Notes under the pieces: generated by a model
What the model was told of the DNA's origin: nothing
The model's input: only the letters and a program-made list of their open reading frames with translations
Database searches by the model: none
Program-made: the position numbers and the translations under genes
Shown: in pieces, positions 1-10,821 of the stretch
How positions within the stretch are numbered: position 1 is the stretch's first letter
How the letters are laid out: each line of letters begins with the position of its first letter
Source of the DNA: Clostridiaceae bacterium
GTDB taxonomy: Bacteria > Bacillota > Clostridia > Oscillospirales > Butyricicoccaceae
Length of the DNA: 64,000 nucleotides
Direction: 5' to 3'
Assembly: GCA_009911355.1 (NCBI GenBank)
Contig: QXXE01000003.1
Coordinates: 1 to 64,000, forward strand

Positions 1-38
1 AGTATACTTCTCTGGACTAGATGGAAATTTATGGAAAT

Positions 39-62
39 CGCCCCGGGATGGGCGGTTTTTTT
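39..62 (+). terminator. intrinsic terminator of a gene left of the window
   Basis: CGCCC and GGGCG arms around a 6-base loop are followed by seven T. It would stop plus-strand transcription entering from the left. No coding region in the window feeds it. Confidence 0.6.
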
Positions 63-108
63 GCGCGTTTTAGCAGGAATTTAAATCTTTATGAACTTTT
101 CCGGGCAT

Positions 109-138
109 AAAAAAGCCCCGGTAACTCGTACCGGGGGC
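109..138 (-). terminator. uvrA terminator
   Basis: A GC-rich hairpin (arms GCCCCGGTA and TACCGGGG-C, 5-base loop) is followed on the minus strand by six T. It lies about 50 bases past the uvrA stop codon and closes the uvrB-uvrA unit. Confidence 0.75.
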
Positions 139-189
139 GAAGCAAAAAACAAAATTATCGGGCTGAAACTGATTTCGGATAAAACCGCT

Positions 190-3012
190 CTATTTTACTA
201 AATATTTTTTCAAATACTGGCCGGTATACGATTTTTCGCAGGCAGCAACCTCCTCGGGCGTACCAGAACAGACCAGCGTGCCGCCCTTGTCGCCGCCCTC
301 CGGGCCAAGATCGAGGATATAGTCCGCAGTTTTGATTACATCCAGATTATGCTCGATCACAACGACCGTATTCCCCATCTCGACAAGCTTTTGCAGCACA
401 TCGACCAGCCGGTGTACATCTGCGATATGAAGCCCGGTCGTCGGCTCGTCAAGGATATAAATGGTCTTGCCAGTTGATCGTTTTGACAGCTCTGTGGCAA
501 GCTTGGCACGCTGCGCCTCGCCGCCCGACAACGTGGTCGAGGACTGCCCCAGTTTGATATAGCCGAGCCCGACATCCTGCATTGTCTGGATGCGGCGGGC
601 GATCTTCGGTACATTTTCAAAGAATGCAAGCGCTTCATCGACCGTCATATCGAGCACTTCATAAATGTTTTTGCCCTTATAACGCACTTCCAGCGTCTCT
701 TTATTGTACCGTTTGCCTTTACACACATCGCAAGGGACATAAATATCGGGCAGGAAGTGCATTTCGATCTTTAACAAGCCGTCGCCGGAACAGGCTTCGC
801 AGCGCCCACCCTTCACATTAAAGGAGAACCGAGCAGGCCCATAGCCGCGCGCTTTTGCATCCGTAGTGGAGGCAAACAGCTCGCGAATATCGTTAAACAC
901 GCCAGTATAGGTGGCGGGGTTCGAGCGCGGGGTGCGCCCAATCGGTGCCTGGCTGATCTCAATCACCTTGTCAAGAAATTCTTCCCCTTCCAGCAAATCA
1001 TGCGCACCTGCACGGGTTTTTGCACGGTTCAGGTCAGCGGCAAGGCGCTTATAAAGGATCTCATTAACAAACGACGATTTGCCCGACCCGGAAACACCAG
1101 TCACGCAAGTAAGCGTGCCAAGTGGGATAGAAAAATCGGCATGCTGTAAATTGTTTACCGCCGCGCCGCGTACCGTCAGCCATTTGCCGCTCCCCTTGCG
1201 GCGCACCTCCGGAACCGGAATTTTTTTGCGCCCGCTGAGATATGCGCCGGTCACTGATTTCGGCGATTTGAGAAGGTCATCTACAGTCCCTTCAAAAATG
1301 ACCTCGCCGCCATGGATGCCTGCCCCGGGGCCAATATCAACAATATAGTCGGCAGCATACATGGTATCCTCATCATGCTCTACGACGATCAGCGTATTGC
1401 CGAGGTCGCGCAGCCGCTTCAACGTCGCAAGCAGCTTGTCGTTGTCGCGCTGGTGCAGCCCGATCGACGGCTCGTCCAGGATATACAGCACCCCCATCAG
1501 CGAAGACCCAATCTGCGTCGCAAGCCGGATCCGCTGGCTCTCGCCGCCTGACAGGGTACCCGCCGCGCGGGAAAGGGTCAGGTATTCCAACCCCACCGAC
1601 TGCAAAAAGCCCAGCCGGTTTAAAATCTCCTTAATAATGCGGTCGGCTATCATATGCTGCAATTCCGTCAGCTCAAGCGACTGCATAAAGGCAATTGCCT
1701 TTACAACCGATTTCTCCGAAAACTCTGCAATATTCAGCCCGCCGACTGTAACCGCCAAGATTTCCTTTTTCAGCCGCCGGCCGCCACAGGTTGGGCACGG
1801 CACCTCGTTCATGCATTCCTCGATCTCCGCACGCATGTACTCGCTCGAGGTTTCGCGGTAACGCCGTTCAAGGTTTGGGACGATTCCCTCAAAGGGCTGC
1901 TTCATCTTGCCGCCGGAGAACCTGGCTACGGCCAGTTCCAGCGATTCACTGCCTGTACCGTACAGCAGCGCGTGCATCCCCTCCTTGCTGATCTCCTCCA
2001 CTGGCGTATCCACTGTAAACCCGTATTTTTGCCCCAACGCATCATAATACATGCGCGCAATGGAACCTTGCTCACAGTTCGACCAGCCGCTCGCCTGTAT
2101 CGCGCCCCCTTTGATGGACAGACGCGGGTTCGGGATAATCCGGTCGGGGTCGATCTTCATCTGAACGCCCAGCCCGGTACAGGTTGGGCACGCGCCATAG
2201 GGGTTATTGAAGGAAAACATGCGCGGGGTCAATTCTTCAATCGAAATGCCGCAGTCCTCGCAGGCGTAATTCTGCGAAAAACTCAGCGTTTCCCCGCCAA
2301 TCACATCCGCAAGCACCAGCCCGCCCGACAGCGAGCTTGCAGTCTCGACCGAATCCGCAAGGCGGCTGTGCGCATCAGGGCGCACGACAACCCGGTCAAC
2401 AACAATCTCAATGGAATGCTTCTTGTTCTTTTCCAGCTTAATTTCTTCCGACAGGTCGTAAACGATGCCGTCCGCACGCACACGGACATAGCCCGATTTC
2501 CGCGCATCCGCAAATACTTTTACATGCTCGCCTTTTCGCTGACGGACAACCGGCGCCAAAATCTGGAGTTTTGTCCCTTCTGGCAGGCCCATCAGCTGGT
2601 CAATGATCTGATCGATGGTCTGCTGGTGGATTTCCTTCCCGCATTTCGGGCAGTGCGGGATGCCCACCCGTGCCCAGAGCAGACGCAGGTAATCATAAAT
2701 CTCAGTAACAGTCCCGACTGTTGAACGCGGGTTTTTAGAGGTCGTTTTTTGATCAATGGAAATTGCCGGCGACAGGCCATCAATATAGTCGACATCCGGC
2801 TTTTCCATCTGGCCAAGGAACATCCGGGCGTAGCTTGACAACGATTCCACATAACGCCGCTGCCCTTCCGCATAGATCGTATCAAATGCCAGCGACGACT
2901 TGCCGGAGCCTGAAAGCCCGGTCAGCACAACCAGCTTGTCACGCGGCAGCTTAATATCAATATTTTTCAGGTTGTGCTCTCTGGCACCTTTGACATAAAT
3001 ATGCTCCTGCAT
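190..3012 (-). CDS. uvrA: excinuclease ABC subunit A
   Basis: UvrA is the DNA damage sensor of nucleotide excision repair; the dimer scans DNA with UvrB and loads it at lesions. At 940 residues it has the family's usual length. It shows two ABC ATPase modules: Walker [10 protein letters not shown] at residues 32-40 and GVSGSGKSS near 640, with signature motifs LSGGESQR and LSGGEAQR. Cysteine pairs of the zinc modules are present ([26 protein letters not shown]). The ATG follows an AGAAGGGAAG ribosome site. It lies 50 bases after uvrB, so the two are probably co-transcribed. No clear SOS box was seen upstream. Confidence 0.98.
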   Translation of the reverse strand: MQEHIYVKGAREHNLKNIDIKLPRDKLVVLTGLSGSGKSSLAFDTIYAEGQRRYVESLSSYARMFLGQMEKPDVDYIDGLSPAISIDQKTTSKNPRSTVGTVTEIYDYLRLLWARVGIPHCPKCGKEIHQQTIDQIIDQLMGLPEGTKLQILAPVVRQRKGEHVKVFADARKSGYVRVRADGIVYDLSEEIKLEKNKKHSIEIVVDRVVVRPDAHSRLADSVETASSLSGGLVLADVIGGETLSFSQNYACEDCGISIEELTPRMFSFNNPYGACPTCTGLGVQMKIDPDRIIPNPRLSIKGGAIQASGWSNCEQGSIARMYYDALGQKYGFTVDTPVEEISKEGMHALLYGTGSESLELAVARFSGGKMKQPFEGIVPNLERRYRETSSEYMRAEIEECMNEVPCPTCGGRRLKKEILAVTVGGLNIAEFSEKSVVKAIAFMQSLELTELQHMIADRIIKEILNRLGFLQSVGLEYLTLSRAAGTLSGGESQRIRLATQIGSSLMGVLYILDEPSIGLHQRDNDKLLATLKRLRDLGNTLIVVEHDEDTMYAADYIVDIGPGAGIHGGEVIFEGTVDDLLKSPKSVTGAYLSGRKKIPVPEVRRKGSGKWLTVRGAAVNNLQHADFSIPLGTLTCVTGVSGSGKSSFVNEILYKRLAADLNRAKTRAGAHDLLEGEEFLDKVIEISQAPIGRTPRSNPATYTGVFNDIRELFASTTDAKARGYGPARFSFNVKGGRCEACSGDGLLKIEMHFLPDIYVPCDVCKGKRYNKETLEVRYKGKNIYEVLDMTVDEALAFFENVPKIARRIQTMQDVGLGYIKLGQSSTTLSGGEAQRAKLATELSKRSTGKTIYILDEPTTGLHIADVHRLVDVLQKLVEMGNTVVVIEHNLDVIKTADYILDLGPEGGDKGGTLVCSGTPEEVAACEKSYTGQYLKKYLVK

Positions 3013-3062
3013 GGGTACTTCCCTTCTATTTTGTATTGGAACAGCCCTGTCCGGCTGCCCGG

Positions 3063-5066
3063 TTACGACTTTGCAAAGACACTTACTTTCTGCCTGCCCT
3101 TTTCGCCCAGTTCATCTTCCAGCGCCTTAATCTGGTCACGCAGTTCAGCGGCAAGCTCAAATTCAAGCAGCTTTGCCGCTTCCTTCATCTGGCGGGTCAG
3201 GCGGGCAATTTCGGCCTGCATCTGGGTTTTATTCAGCTTCTTCCCCTTCCCGGACGGAAGCTTGCTATCACTCGAAATCTCAATGATATCATGCACATTT
3301 TTGCGCACGGTTTTGGGGATAATCCCGTGCTCCTCATTGAATGCCATTTGCAGCGCGCGGCGGCGGTTGGTTTCGCTGATTGCGCGGTGCATCGACCCGG
3401 TCTCATGATCGGCATACATCACAACCTTGCCCTGCGCATTGCGGGCAGCGCGGCCAATTGTCTGTACAAGCGAAGTTTCCGAGCGGAGGAAGCCTTCTTT
3501 ATCCGCGTCCAGGATCGCAACCAAAGATACCTCTGGCAAGTCGAGACCTTCACGCAGCAGGTTGATGCCAACCAGCACATCATACACTCCCAGCCGAAGG
3601 TCACGGATCAGCTCCATGCGCTCAATCGTCTTTACGTCATGATGCATATAGCGCACCTTAATGCCAACCCCTTCCAAATAGCTGGTCAAATCCTCTGCCA
3701 TTTTCTTGGTCAGCGTGGTAACCAAAATCCTTTCCCCGCGTGCCGCGCGGGTGTTAATTTCACCGATCAGGTCATCGATCTGCCCTTCAATGGGCCGCAC
3801 TTCGACCTCCGGGTCGAGCAGCCCGGTTGGGCGGATCACCTGCTCGACCACCTGTCCTGAACGCTCACGTTCATAATCCCCCGGGGTCGCAGAGACATAA
3901 ATAATCTGGTTCAGCCGTTCATTAAATTCATCAAAATTAAGCGGGCGGTTATCGAGTGCCGACGGCAGACGGAAGCCGTTTTCGATCAGGCTTGTTTTCC
4001 GGGCGCGGTCGCCATGGAACATCGCACGCACCTGCGGCAGCGTAACATGGCTTTCGTCAACAATCAGCAGGAAATTCTTGGGGAAATAGTCAATCAAGGT
4101 AAATGGCGCGCTCCCTGGCTCTCGGCCTGCGAGGACGCGGGAATAATTCTCAATCCCGCTGCAAAAACCGATCTCCTCCAGCATTTCGATGTCATATCGG
4201 GTGCGCTGGCGGATGCGCTGCGCTTCAACCAGCTTGCCGTTCGCTTCAAACCAGGCAACGCGTTCTTCCAGTTCGCGTTCGAGCTCCCGGATGGCCACTG
4301 CCAGCTTTTCTTTCGGCGTGACATAATGGCTGGCAGGATAAATCGCAGCATGGCCCAGCGTGCAGACCGCCGCCCCAGTCAAAGGGTTGATCCGGCTGAT
4401 ACGATCAATCTCATCCCCAAAAAACTCAACACGGACACAGTCACCATCAGAATAGGCAGGCCAGATCTCTACTACGTCGCCTCGGACCCGGAAACGGTTG
4501 CGTTCAAACGCAATGTCATTGCGTTCATACTGGATCTCGATCAGCTTGCGGATCAGGTCATCACGGCTTTTTTCCATGCCCGGGCGAAGCGAAATCACCA
4601 TGTTTTTATAATCGATCGGGTCACCGAGCGAGTAAATGCAGGAGACAGACGCAACGATAATCACATCTTCCCGTTCGTTCAGCGCAGAGGTTGCAGAATG
4701 GCGAAGACGGTCGATCTCATCGTTAATAGAGGAATCTTTTTCGATGTAGGTGTCAGTGGAAGCAATATATGCTTCTGGCTGATAGTAGTCATAATAGGAT
4801 ACGAAATATTCTACCGCGTTTTCCGGAAAGAACTCCCGCAGCTCCGAACACAGCTGCGCCGCAAGCGTTTTGTTATGTGCCAGCACAAGCGTCGGACGCT
4901 GGGTCTGCTCAATAATATTTGCCATTGTAAAGGTCTTGCCTGACCCTGTTACGCCCAGAAGGGTCTGCTCGGTAAGGCCGTTTTCCACGCCTGCAACGAG
5001 CGCCCGGACTGCTGCGGGCTGGTCGCCTGCCATCTGGTACGGGCTAACGATTTTGAATTTACCCAA
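3063..5066 (-). CDS. uvrB: excinuclease ABC subunit B
   Basis: UvrB is the damage-verifying helicase-like subunit of nucleotide excision repair that recruits UvrC. Visible are Walker A GVTGSGKT (residues 38-45), the DNA-inserting beta-hairpin region [10 protein letters not shown], helicase motifs, and the C-terminal UVR coiled coil that contacts UvrC. The start is taken as TTG, giving [11 protein letters not shown]; it has AAGGAGG seven bases upstream and matches the usual UvrB N-terminus. Upstream ATGs in the same frame lack such a site and would add 19 residues. Product 667 residues; first gene of the uvrB-uvrA pair. Confidence 0.97.
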   Translation of the reverse strand: MGKFKIVSPYQMAGDQPAAVRALVAGVENGLTEQTLLGVTGSGKTFTMANIIEQTQRPTLVLAHNKTLAAQLCSELREFFPENAVEYFVSYYDYYQPEAYIASTDTYIEKDSSINDEIDRLRHSATSALNEREDVIIVASVSCIYSLGDPIDYKNMVISLRPGMEKSRDDLIRKLIEIQYERNDIAFERNRFRVRGDVVEIWPAYSDGDCVRVEFFGDEIDRISRINPLTGAAVCTLGHAAIYPASHYVTPKEKLAVAIRELERELEERVAWFEANGKLVEAQRIRQRTRYDIEMLEEIGFCSGIENYSRVLAGREPGSAPFTLIDYFPKNFLLIVDESHVTLPQVRAMFHGDRARKTSLIENGFRLPSALDNRPLNFDEFNERLNQIIYVSATPGDYERERSGQVVEQVIRPTGLLDPEVEVRPIEGQIDDLIGEINTRAARGERILVTTLTKKMAEDLTSYLEGVGIKVRYMHHDVKTIERMELIRDLRLGVYDVLVGINLLREGLDLPEVSLVAILDADKEGFLRSETSLVQTIGRAARNAQGKVVMYADHETGSMHRAISETNRRRALQMAFNEEHGIIPKTVRKNVHDIIEISSDSKLPSGKGKKLNKTQMQAEIARLTRQMKEAAKLLEFELAAELRDQIKALEDELGEKGRQKVSVFAKS

Positions 5067-5261
5067 ATTAAATTCCTCCTTCTGACGCATCAGGATTGAC
5101 GGTCCAAAACGCCTCTGCATCATTTCCCCTGTTTAAAACAGGCGCAATCTACCCTGCCCAACGCAAATCTGCCATAAGCCTTCCACGACATCCATATCCC
5201 TGTCGGAAAAGCAGATGTATGCTTTCGCTAACAGAGCAGACCCCCTCCCGCAGTCGGCGGA

Positions 5262-6014
5262 TTACCGTACAAGCTGCCGCTGAAACGCACTGAAATTCCC
5301 GTTGTCACGCATAGACCAGCCTTTGCCATTCTCTGCAATAATCACATGGTCAAACAGCTCGACCCGGATGCCATTTAAAACGCTGTAAAGGCTATAAGTT
5401 GCCGTAATATCTTCCTTGGAAGGCTCAGCGAATCCATATGGATGGTTATGCGCAAGGACAACCGCAGCAGCATTTGTGTTTGCAGCAGCCCGAAGGATCG
5501 CCCGGTTATCAAGCCTGCTGGCATTTACCTGCCCAGGCGGGAACGAAAGGAAGTTGATCACACGCCCGCTGTTGTCCAGGAATGCAACCCGGACAACCTC
5601 TTCCAGCAGCCCATAATACCCATTTTTAAAGAAATTGATTGCATCGTCCCCGGAAGCGATTACATAACTGTTTTCCATATAATCCTCTTCCTGACGGCGG
5701 CAGCGGACAGCAAGCTCACGGCAAAGCTTAATCAGCATAGCAATATTCTCACCAACGCCGCGGACAGCCGTAAGTGCATCCATTGGGGCTTCAAAAACGT
5801 TCTTCAGGCTCCCGAATGTGGATAACAGCCGATGCGCAACAGGGTTTGTATCAATGCGCGGCTGTGCAAAATACAGCAGCATCTCTAAAAGCTCATGGTC
5901 GTTAAAGATCTCCGGCCCATTTTTCTGAAATTTTTCCTTCATTCGTTTGCGGTGTTCGCCATGCGTTTCACGGTCTTCAAGCAGGTTCGGGTCTATTTTC
6001 TTCTTTACAGCCAT
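5262..6014 (-). CDS. radC: RadC/JAB-domain protein
   Basis: RadC-family (MPN/JAMM metalloprotein-fold) protein of 250 residues. The N-terminal part carries a helix-hairpin-helix (LTAVRGVGENI, about 81-91) and the C-terminal part the JAMM-type metal motif HNHPYG with Asp202 (His189, His191). The family motif is usually HNHPSG, so Tyr replaces Ser here. Despite the historical name, a repair role is unproven. It starts two bases after the upstream acetyltransferase stop, so the pair is probably one transcript. Confidence 0.93.
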   Translation of the reverse strand: MAVKKKIDPNLLEDRETHGEHRKRMKEKFQKNGPEIFNDHELLEMLLYFAQPRIDTNPVAHRLLSTFGSLKNVFEAPMDALTAVRGVGENIAMLIKLCRELAVRCRRQEEDYMENSYVIASGDDAINFFKNGYYGLLEEVVRVAFLDNSGRVINFLSFPPGQVNASRLDNRAILRAAANTNAAAVVLAHNHPYGFAEPSKEDITATYSLYSVLNGIRVELFDHVIIAENGKGWSMRDNGNFSAFQRQLVR

Positions 6015-6016
6015 CC

Positions 6017-6652
6017 TTAATTCCCCTTTAACATATGTTTATTTTGTTTCCCTGCCGGGCGGATATAGCCCGCGGCAGTTGTCAAAATACGTTCGCAGAC
6101 CGGCGTATCCCGCAGCTGGGGGAACGGGACAGTCGGGCTTGGGGCCGTGTCGTGCGGCCGAAGCGATTTTGCCATCCACAGCACGTCCCGCCATAAGCCA
6201 AATTTGAACATACTGTCCTGATACGAGCCGGAAATCACAAACCCCATAGCCGTATGGAATTTGATGCTGCGCTCGTTCGGCGAGGTAATCCCAACGAAAA
6301 TATTATAATACCCCTGTGCTGTCAGCAGTTCAAACAACGCAGAATAAAGCGCCCGCGCAATGCCGCGCCGATGGAACGCCTGTGAAACATAAATTGAGGT
6401 CTCTGCTGACCATTGATAGCCCGCACGGGTACGGTGCGGCGATGCGTAGCCATATCCCGCAAGCTCACCGTCAATCTCACAGAGCAGCCACGGCATTTTT
6501 TCCGTATACGTACGCAGGCGATGTAAAAATTCCTCAAGGGACGGCGCTTCATACTCCGATGAAACGGTCGTTTGCTCAACATACGGCGCATACAGTGCAA
6601 GCATCCCTGCGGCGTCCGCCTCCACTGCCGGGCGGATGATGATTTTGGGCAT
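6017..6652 (-). CDS. GNAT family N-acetyltransferase (phosphinothricin-acetyltransferase-like)
   Basis: Predicted acetyl-CoA-dependent N-acetyltransferase of the Pat/Bar-like branch. The pattern IIIRPAVEADAAGMLALY at the N-terminus, ETSIYVSQAFHRRGIARALY (acetyl-CoA-binding motif A with RRGIAR) and SIKFHTAMGF near the end fit the family. At 211 residues it is longer than the usual 165-185 because of a C-terminal tail of about 35 residues. The substrate cannot be told. ATG preceded by TAGGAGGG; a TATAAT-like -10 lies just upstream on the minus strand, so it probably heads the radC transcript. Confidence 0.85.
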   Translation of the reverse strand: MPKIIIRPAVEADAAGMLALYAPYVEQTTVSSEYEAPSLEEFLHRLRTYTEKMPWLLCEIDGELAGYGYASPHRTRAGYQWSAETSIYVSQAFHRRGIARALYSALFELLTAQGYYNIFVGITSPNERSIKFHTAMGFVISGSYQDSMFKFGLWRDVLWMAKSLRPHDTAPSPTVPFPQLRDTPVCERILTTAAGYIRPAGKQNKHMLKGN

Positions 6653-7001
6653 CAGAACCCTCCTAAAAATGATAGTACGTTTTATTATACATCATTTCCC
6701 GCATACCTGGCAAGCAGGAAATTGCACAAGAACGCAGAAGCCTGACTGCTTTGGATTTCGCCGGTTTCCAAATTCATCCGACAAGGCAACCGCCTTTACA
6801 GAAGACCCCTGACATATTTTTGCGCTTATCCCTATAAAGGCAAGTCCTTGACAAACCTAAGAGGCCATTTTCTTTGCGTTCCCCTAAATGTAACTGGCAG
6901 GCTAAACGCATAACCAGAAGCCGCAGAAATCTAGAAATCAAATAACAACAAGCCCTTCCAGAAAACTAAAAACCTACCATTTTACAACTGTCCTGCTTTC
7001 T
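6653..7001. other. intergenic gap, nothing recognised
   Basis: About 350 bases between convergent-free neighbours. Apart from the acetyltransferase promoter at its left edge I see no convincing gene, RNA, terminator with T-run, or match to the repeats found elsewhere in the window. Confidence 0.5.
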
Positions 7002-7520
7002 TTATAGATATCGTCCCGTTTCGCACAAATACTGACTGTAAGGTTCGCCAAACTGTTCCAGGCACCAACGCTCTTCCGCAAGGATCACCCAATGCCCCGA
7101 GACTTGGAAACACAGCAGGATCAGGAACAGGCTAAAGGATCTCGTTAATAGCACGCATCCCAAAAAGAACACAAAATATGATACATACATGGGATTCCGT
7201 GTAAAACAGTAAATCCCGCTTTTTCGGAACCCATTCACGGCGGGAGCTGCAAAATCAATTACCGACTTCGCAAGCATCGCAAGACCTGTTGCATAAAGCA
7301 CTGCACCAACTCCAAACAGGCTGTCGAGCTCGATGATCATCTTCAGACGAAACATCCAGAACACCAGTGCCATTGTGGAAATCTGATACGCCCAGAAGGC
7401 AATCCGCTCTCCCCCATACATAGGCGCAAAATGCGCAGCACGCTCAATCCCAGTTTTATCAAGCCAGCCCAATAACCAGAACCTTACTATAAAAAACGGA
7501 ATCAGCAGTAAAATCGCCAT
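7002..7520 (-). CDS. isoprenylcysteine carboxyl methyltransferase-family (PEMT/ICMT-like) membrane protein
   Basis: 172-residue integral membrane protein with about four or five hydrophobic segments. The C-terminal half has the family signature: GIYCFTRNPMYVSYFVFFLG, then HWVILAEERWCLEQFGEPY, where the RNPMY and EE-R-FG-Y residues bind S-adenosylmethionine and the metal-free active site. In bacteria such proteins methylate unknown small or lipid substrates. It lies 18 bases past recG and may be read from the lexA-recG transcript. Substrate unknown. Confidence 0.8.
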   Translation of the reverse strand: MAILLLIPFFIVRFWLLGWLDKTGIERAAHFAPMYGGERIAFWAYQISTMALVFWMFRLKMIIELDSLFGVGAVLYATGLAMLAKSVIDFAAPAVNGFRKSGIYCFTRNPMYVSYFVFFLGCVLLTRSFSLFLILLCFQVSGHWVILAEERWCLEQFGEPYSQYLCETGRYL

Positions 7521-7538
7521 AAATCCCCCACAAAATAG

Positions 7539-9569
7539 TCAATTAAATACTTCTGTTGACCGAAACATCCGCTCGACCCGCGCCCGCAGTTCCGGATAAT
7601 GTTCCATTCCCGGGTCATCTGCGAGCAGCCGTTCAGCTTCCTCCCGCGCCGACTGCATCAGCGCAAGGTCAGCTGCAAGATCCGCAACGTACAGGGCTGG
7701 CAGCCCATGCTGCCGCTGTCCAAAGAAATCGCCTGGGCCACGCTGTGCAAGATCGGCCCGTGCAATTTCAAACCCATCGTTCGTGCCACATAGGATTTTC
7801 AGCCTTTCCCGTGCTTTTTCCCCTTTATCCTTCCCGAATAAGATACAATAAGACTGCCGTTTGCCGCGCCCAACACGCCCGCGCAGCTGATGCAGCTGGG
7901 AAAGCCCAAACCGGTCCCCATCTTCCACGACCATTAAATTGGCATTTGGCACATTTACGCCAACCTCAATCACGGTCGTCGCAACCAGGATATCCGCTTC
8001 GCCTGCTGAAAACGCCGCCATTACAGCATCCTTATCCGCCTGCTTCATACGTCCATGGAGCAGCGCGACCCGCCTGTGCGGCAGCGCCCGCCGCAGCGCC
8101 AGAACATGCTGCTCCGCACTTTTCAGCGGAAGCTCCCCCTCCTCTACCAAGGGGCAGACAACATACACCTGTCCGCCGTCAAGGATTTGCTTTTCCATAA
8201 ACCGGTAAATACGCGGGCGCATTTTTTCGCCCACCGCATAGGTCTCCACAGGCTGCCTTCCCGGCGGCAGCTCATCAAGCACCGATACATCAAGGTCTCC
8301 ATACAGGATCAGCGCCAGCGTGCGCGGGATTGGGGTTGCAGACATCACAAGGGTATGGGGCTGCCCCCCCTTTTGGCGCAGGGTTGCACGCTGCCCAACC
8401 CCAAAGCGGTGCTGCTCATCTGCCACAACTGCCCCCAGGTTCCGGAACTCCACATCCTTTTGGATCAAAGCATGTGTACCAATCACAATCTGCGCCTTGC
8501 CGGATGCAATCTCCGCATGTTTTTCCCGCTTTTCGGCAGCACCCATTGAACCTGTCAATAACACGCATGAAAAACCCAGAGCGGCAAACAACGGTGCAAG
8601 CGACTGCTCATGCTGTGCGGCCAAAATCTCGGTTGGCGCCATCAGCGCTGCCTGCCAGCCGTTTTGTGCCGCCAGCACGCACAGCGCCGCCGCTACAACC
8701 GTTTTGCCCGAACCCACGTCCCCCTGTACAAGACGGTTCATTGCGCATCCTTTCCTGCAATCGGCAGCGATTTCCTCCACCGCACGCCGCTGCGCGCCGG
8801 TCGGTGGGAATGGCAGCGCGTCCCAGAACGCCGACAGATCCGTATTCTGAAAGACGATCCCAGCCTCTTCACGCCAGACTGCCTTTATCCGCTGCAAGCC
8901 ACAGCAAAGCAGGAACAATTCTTCAAAAACCATCCGGCGGCGTGCATCCGCAACCTCCTCCATCGTTTGCGGGCGATGGATTGCCGCGATTGTGTACTGA
9001 AGCGCAGGAAGCTGATATTCAGCAAGCAGATATCCTGGCAGAAATTCCGGATACTCTCCCGCAACCGCAGCCAGCGCCGCATCGGTCGCTTTTATCAGGT
9101 CTCGCTGGGTCACCCCCGCTGCCAGTGAATAAACCGGCACAATACCACCGTTTTCCCCCGGCGCTTTTTTCTCATAAACGGGTGAAACAAGCTGGCGCAT
9201 ACGGCCCTGCCCCTGCACGATGCCACAGAACAGGTATTCCTCTCCCTCGCGAAGCAGTGCGGCATAATAACGGTTATTGAAAAAAGTTATGCCAATGGTC
9301 CCGCTGTCATCAAAGACTGTACATTTGGTCAGTTCCATCCCTTTGCGGATGCGATGCAACGCAGGGGTCGTCCCCACAACTGCACGGATACAGGCGCGTT
9401 CCCCTTCACGCAACTCTGCAATCGGGATCACCCGGGTCCGGTCATCATAGCTGCGCGGATAATACTCCAATGCGTCACGCAGCGTCCGCAGCCCCATTTT
9501 CTCCAACAGCGCCGCCTTTTTGGGGCCAATCCCTGATACTGACAGCAGGCTGTCATACAGCGCCGGCAT
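7539..9569 (-). CDS. recG: ATP-dependent DNA helicase RecG
   Basis: RecG remodels stalled replication forks and branch-migrates Holliday junctions. The 676-residue product has an N-terminal wedge/OB region beginning with a GIGPKKAALLEKMG helix-hairpin-helix, Walker A GDVGSGKTV (about 285), the DEQH box ADEQHRFGVGQR, and motif VI HQLRGRVGRGKRQSY. Its ATG shares one base with the lexA stop codon (TGATG), so translation is coupled to lexA and it sits in an SOS-controlled transcript. Confidence 0.97.
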   Translation of the reverse strand: MPALYDSLLSVSGIGPKKAALLEKMGLRTLRDALEYYPRSYDDRTRVIPIAELREGERACIRAVVGTTPALHRIRKGMELTKCTVFDDSGTIGITFFNNRYYAALLREGEEYLFCGIVQGQGRMRQLVSPVYEKKAPGENGGIVPVYSLAAGVTQRDLIKATDAALAAVAGEYPEFLPGYLLAEYQLPALQYTIAAIHRPQTMEEVADARRRMVFEELFLLCCGLQRIKAVWREEAGIVFQNTDLSAFWDALPFPPTGAQRRAVEEIAADCRKGCAMNRLVQGDVGSGKTVVAAALCVLAAQNGWQAALMAPTEILAAQHEQSLAPLFAALGFSCVLLTGSMGAAEKREKHAEIASGKAQIVIGTHALIQKDVEFRNLGAVVADEQHRFGVGQRATLRQKGGQPHTLVMSATPIPRTLALILYGDLDVSVLDELPPGRQPVETYAVGEKMRPRIYRFMEKQILDGGQVYVVCPLVEEGELPLKSAEQHVLALRRALPHRRVALLHGRMKQADKDAVMAAFSAGEADILVATTVIEVGVNVPNANLMVVEDGDRFGLSQLHQLRGRVGRGKRQSYCILFGKDKGEKARERLKILCGTNDGFEIARADLAQRGPGDFFGQRQHGLPALYVADLAADLALMQSAREEAERLLADDPGMEHYPELRARVERMFRSTEVFN

Positions 9570-10186
9570 CAGACAGCGTACTCACGGTGTACGGCAACCA
9601 CCACGCCGAGCAGCGAGCAGCCAGTGCCGTCAATCGGCGGGTAGTTGGGGTTTTCCGGCAGCAGCCAAACTGAACCATCTTCAATAGACAACCGTTTGCA
9701 GGTCGCTTCGTCCCCAATCAGCGCAACCACAATCTGCCCGGAACGTGCAGACTGTTCCTGCCGCACGATAATCAGATCCCCGTCCAGGATCCCCGCGCCG
9801 GTCATGGAGTCGCCCTGGATGCGCAGACCGTAATACTGCCCATAGCCCTCTGCCCGTTCGTAGGGGAAATACCCCTCTACATCTTCAACCGCAAGGATGG
9901 GCATCCCTGCTGTCACTTTCCCAAGGATCGGCACACGTGGGATCGCGGCTGGCGCCGCCATACTGGTCAAAGAAAGTGCGCGCGTCTTATGCCCGCTGCG
10001 TTCCAAATATCCCGCTTCCCTCAGAACCTGCAAATGCGCATGTACAGTCGACGGGGACCGCAGCCCCATCGAATCCCCGATCTCCCGCACAGACGGTGGA
10101 TACCCGCGTTCTGCGATGAAATCGGCAATAAATTCCAGTATCCGCTGCTGCTTTTCCGAAATCTGTCCTTTTTTTCTTTTCCGCAT
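9569..10186 (-). CDS. lexA: SOS repressor LexA
   Basis: LexA represses DNA damage genes and self-cleaves when RecA filaments form. The 205-residue product has a winged helix-turn-helix N-terminus (about 1-70), the cleavage bond Ala93-Gly94 in VTAGMP, and the catalytic dyad Ser127 (GDSMTG) and Lys164. The ATG giving MRKRKKGQIS is chosen because AGGAGG lies eight bases upstream; in-frame ATGs further out have no such site. Followed directly by recG. It is controlled by a site overlapping its own promoter. Confidence 0.97.
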   Translation of the reverse strand: MRKRKKGQISEKQQRILEFIADFIAERGYPPSVREIGDSMGLRSPSTVHAHLQVLREAGYLERSGHKTRALSLTSMAAPAAIPRVPILGKVTAGMPILAVEDVEGYFPYERAEGYGQYYGLRIQGDSMTGAGILDGDLIIVRQEQSARSGQIVVALIGDEATCKRLSIEDGSVWLLPENPNYPPIDGTGCSLLGVVVAVHREYAV

Positions 10187-10287
10187 CGTACAAAACCTCC
10201 TGCCTGTGTAGCCTTTCCGGCGCATGTCATACGGCTGCAAATGCCGCGCAGCCCAGCCATTCTAAAAACAGTTGTTTGCTTTTTACC

Positions 10288-10328
10288 ATTATACCACAAA
10301 TTTTTCCGAAATTGCAAACATTCGTTTT
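10288..10328 (-). promoter_or_regulatory. lexA promoter with SOS-box-like operator
   Basis: On the minus strand a -35 TTGCAA (10312-10317) and -10 TATAAT (10288-10293) are 18 bases apart, about 100 bases before lexA. The palindrome AAACGAATGTTT (within 10315-10328) fits the Firmicute SOS pattern GAAC-N4-GTTC with one symmetric change in each arm, and overlaps the -35. This implies autoregulation of lexA-recG. The motif match is seen; its function is inferred. Confidence 0.7.
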
Positions 10329-10354
10329 TCAGTTTTCAAATATTTTTGAAAGTT

Positions 10355-10385
10355 TTGCTTGTCAGGGCAGGGAAAGTATTATAAA
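10355..10385 (+). promoter_or_regulatory. promoter of the gls24-fakA-pth operon
   Basis: TTGCTT at 10355-10360 is followed after 16 bases by TATTAT (or after 19 by TATAAA), then GAGGAGGG before the gls24-like ATG. It starts 27 bases from the SOS-like site, so LexA could affect both directions. Confidence 0.5.
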
Positions 10386-10445
10386 ATAGATTTAAGCACA
10401 GACTGAAAACAGGCTGCGTTTTGCAGCATCTGAGGAGGGTTACCT

Positions 10446-10796
10446 ATGATTATCAAAACCGATCTTGGATATATCGAAATCACAAATGAAGTGATCGCAG
10501 GGATTGCAGGCTATGCTGCGTCGTCCTGCTTCGGCGTGAAGGGCATGACCATCCGTTCCGTATCGGACGGGTTGGCGCACCTGCTGCGCAGGGAATCGCT
10601 GAGCCGCGGTGTCCGGATTACGGAGGACGCCGACGGCGGCATCAACATTGACCTGCACATTGCGGTTGAGCATGGGATCAATATCGCGTCCGTCTGCCAT
10701 TCAATCATCAATGAGGTACGCTACCATGTGGAGCGCCTAACAAGCATCGACGTACACAACATCGACATCTATGTCGAGAGCATCAAGGCCGATTAA
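10446..10796 (+). CDS. Asp23/Gls24 family protein
   Basis: 116-residue Asp23/Gls24-type protein, homologous to the small protein coded before yloV/fakA in many Firmicutes. The start LGYIEITNEVIAGIAGYAA and the end HVERLTSIDVHNIDIYVE follow the family pattern. Members are abundant envelope-stress or membrane-associated proteins whose exact job is unclear. GAGGAGGG lies six bases before the ATG. It lies 25 bases ahead of the fatty acid kinase gene, a widely conserved pair. Confidence 0.92.
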   Translation: MIIKTDLGYIEITNEVIAGIAGYAASSCFGVKGMTIRSVSDGLAHLLRRESLSRGVRITEDADGGINIDLHIAVEHGINIASVCHSIINEVRYHVERLTSIDVHNIDIYVESIKAD

Positions 10797-10821
10797 AGGG
10801 TTGTTAGAGGAGATAAACGAA

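Noticed and set aside
6030-6039. AACATATGTT just before radC, resembling the core of an SOS box
   Set aside because: The flanking C/G positions of the SOS consensus are missing, it lies inside the last codons of the preceding gene, and no promoter is nearby.
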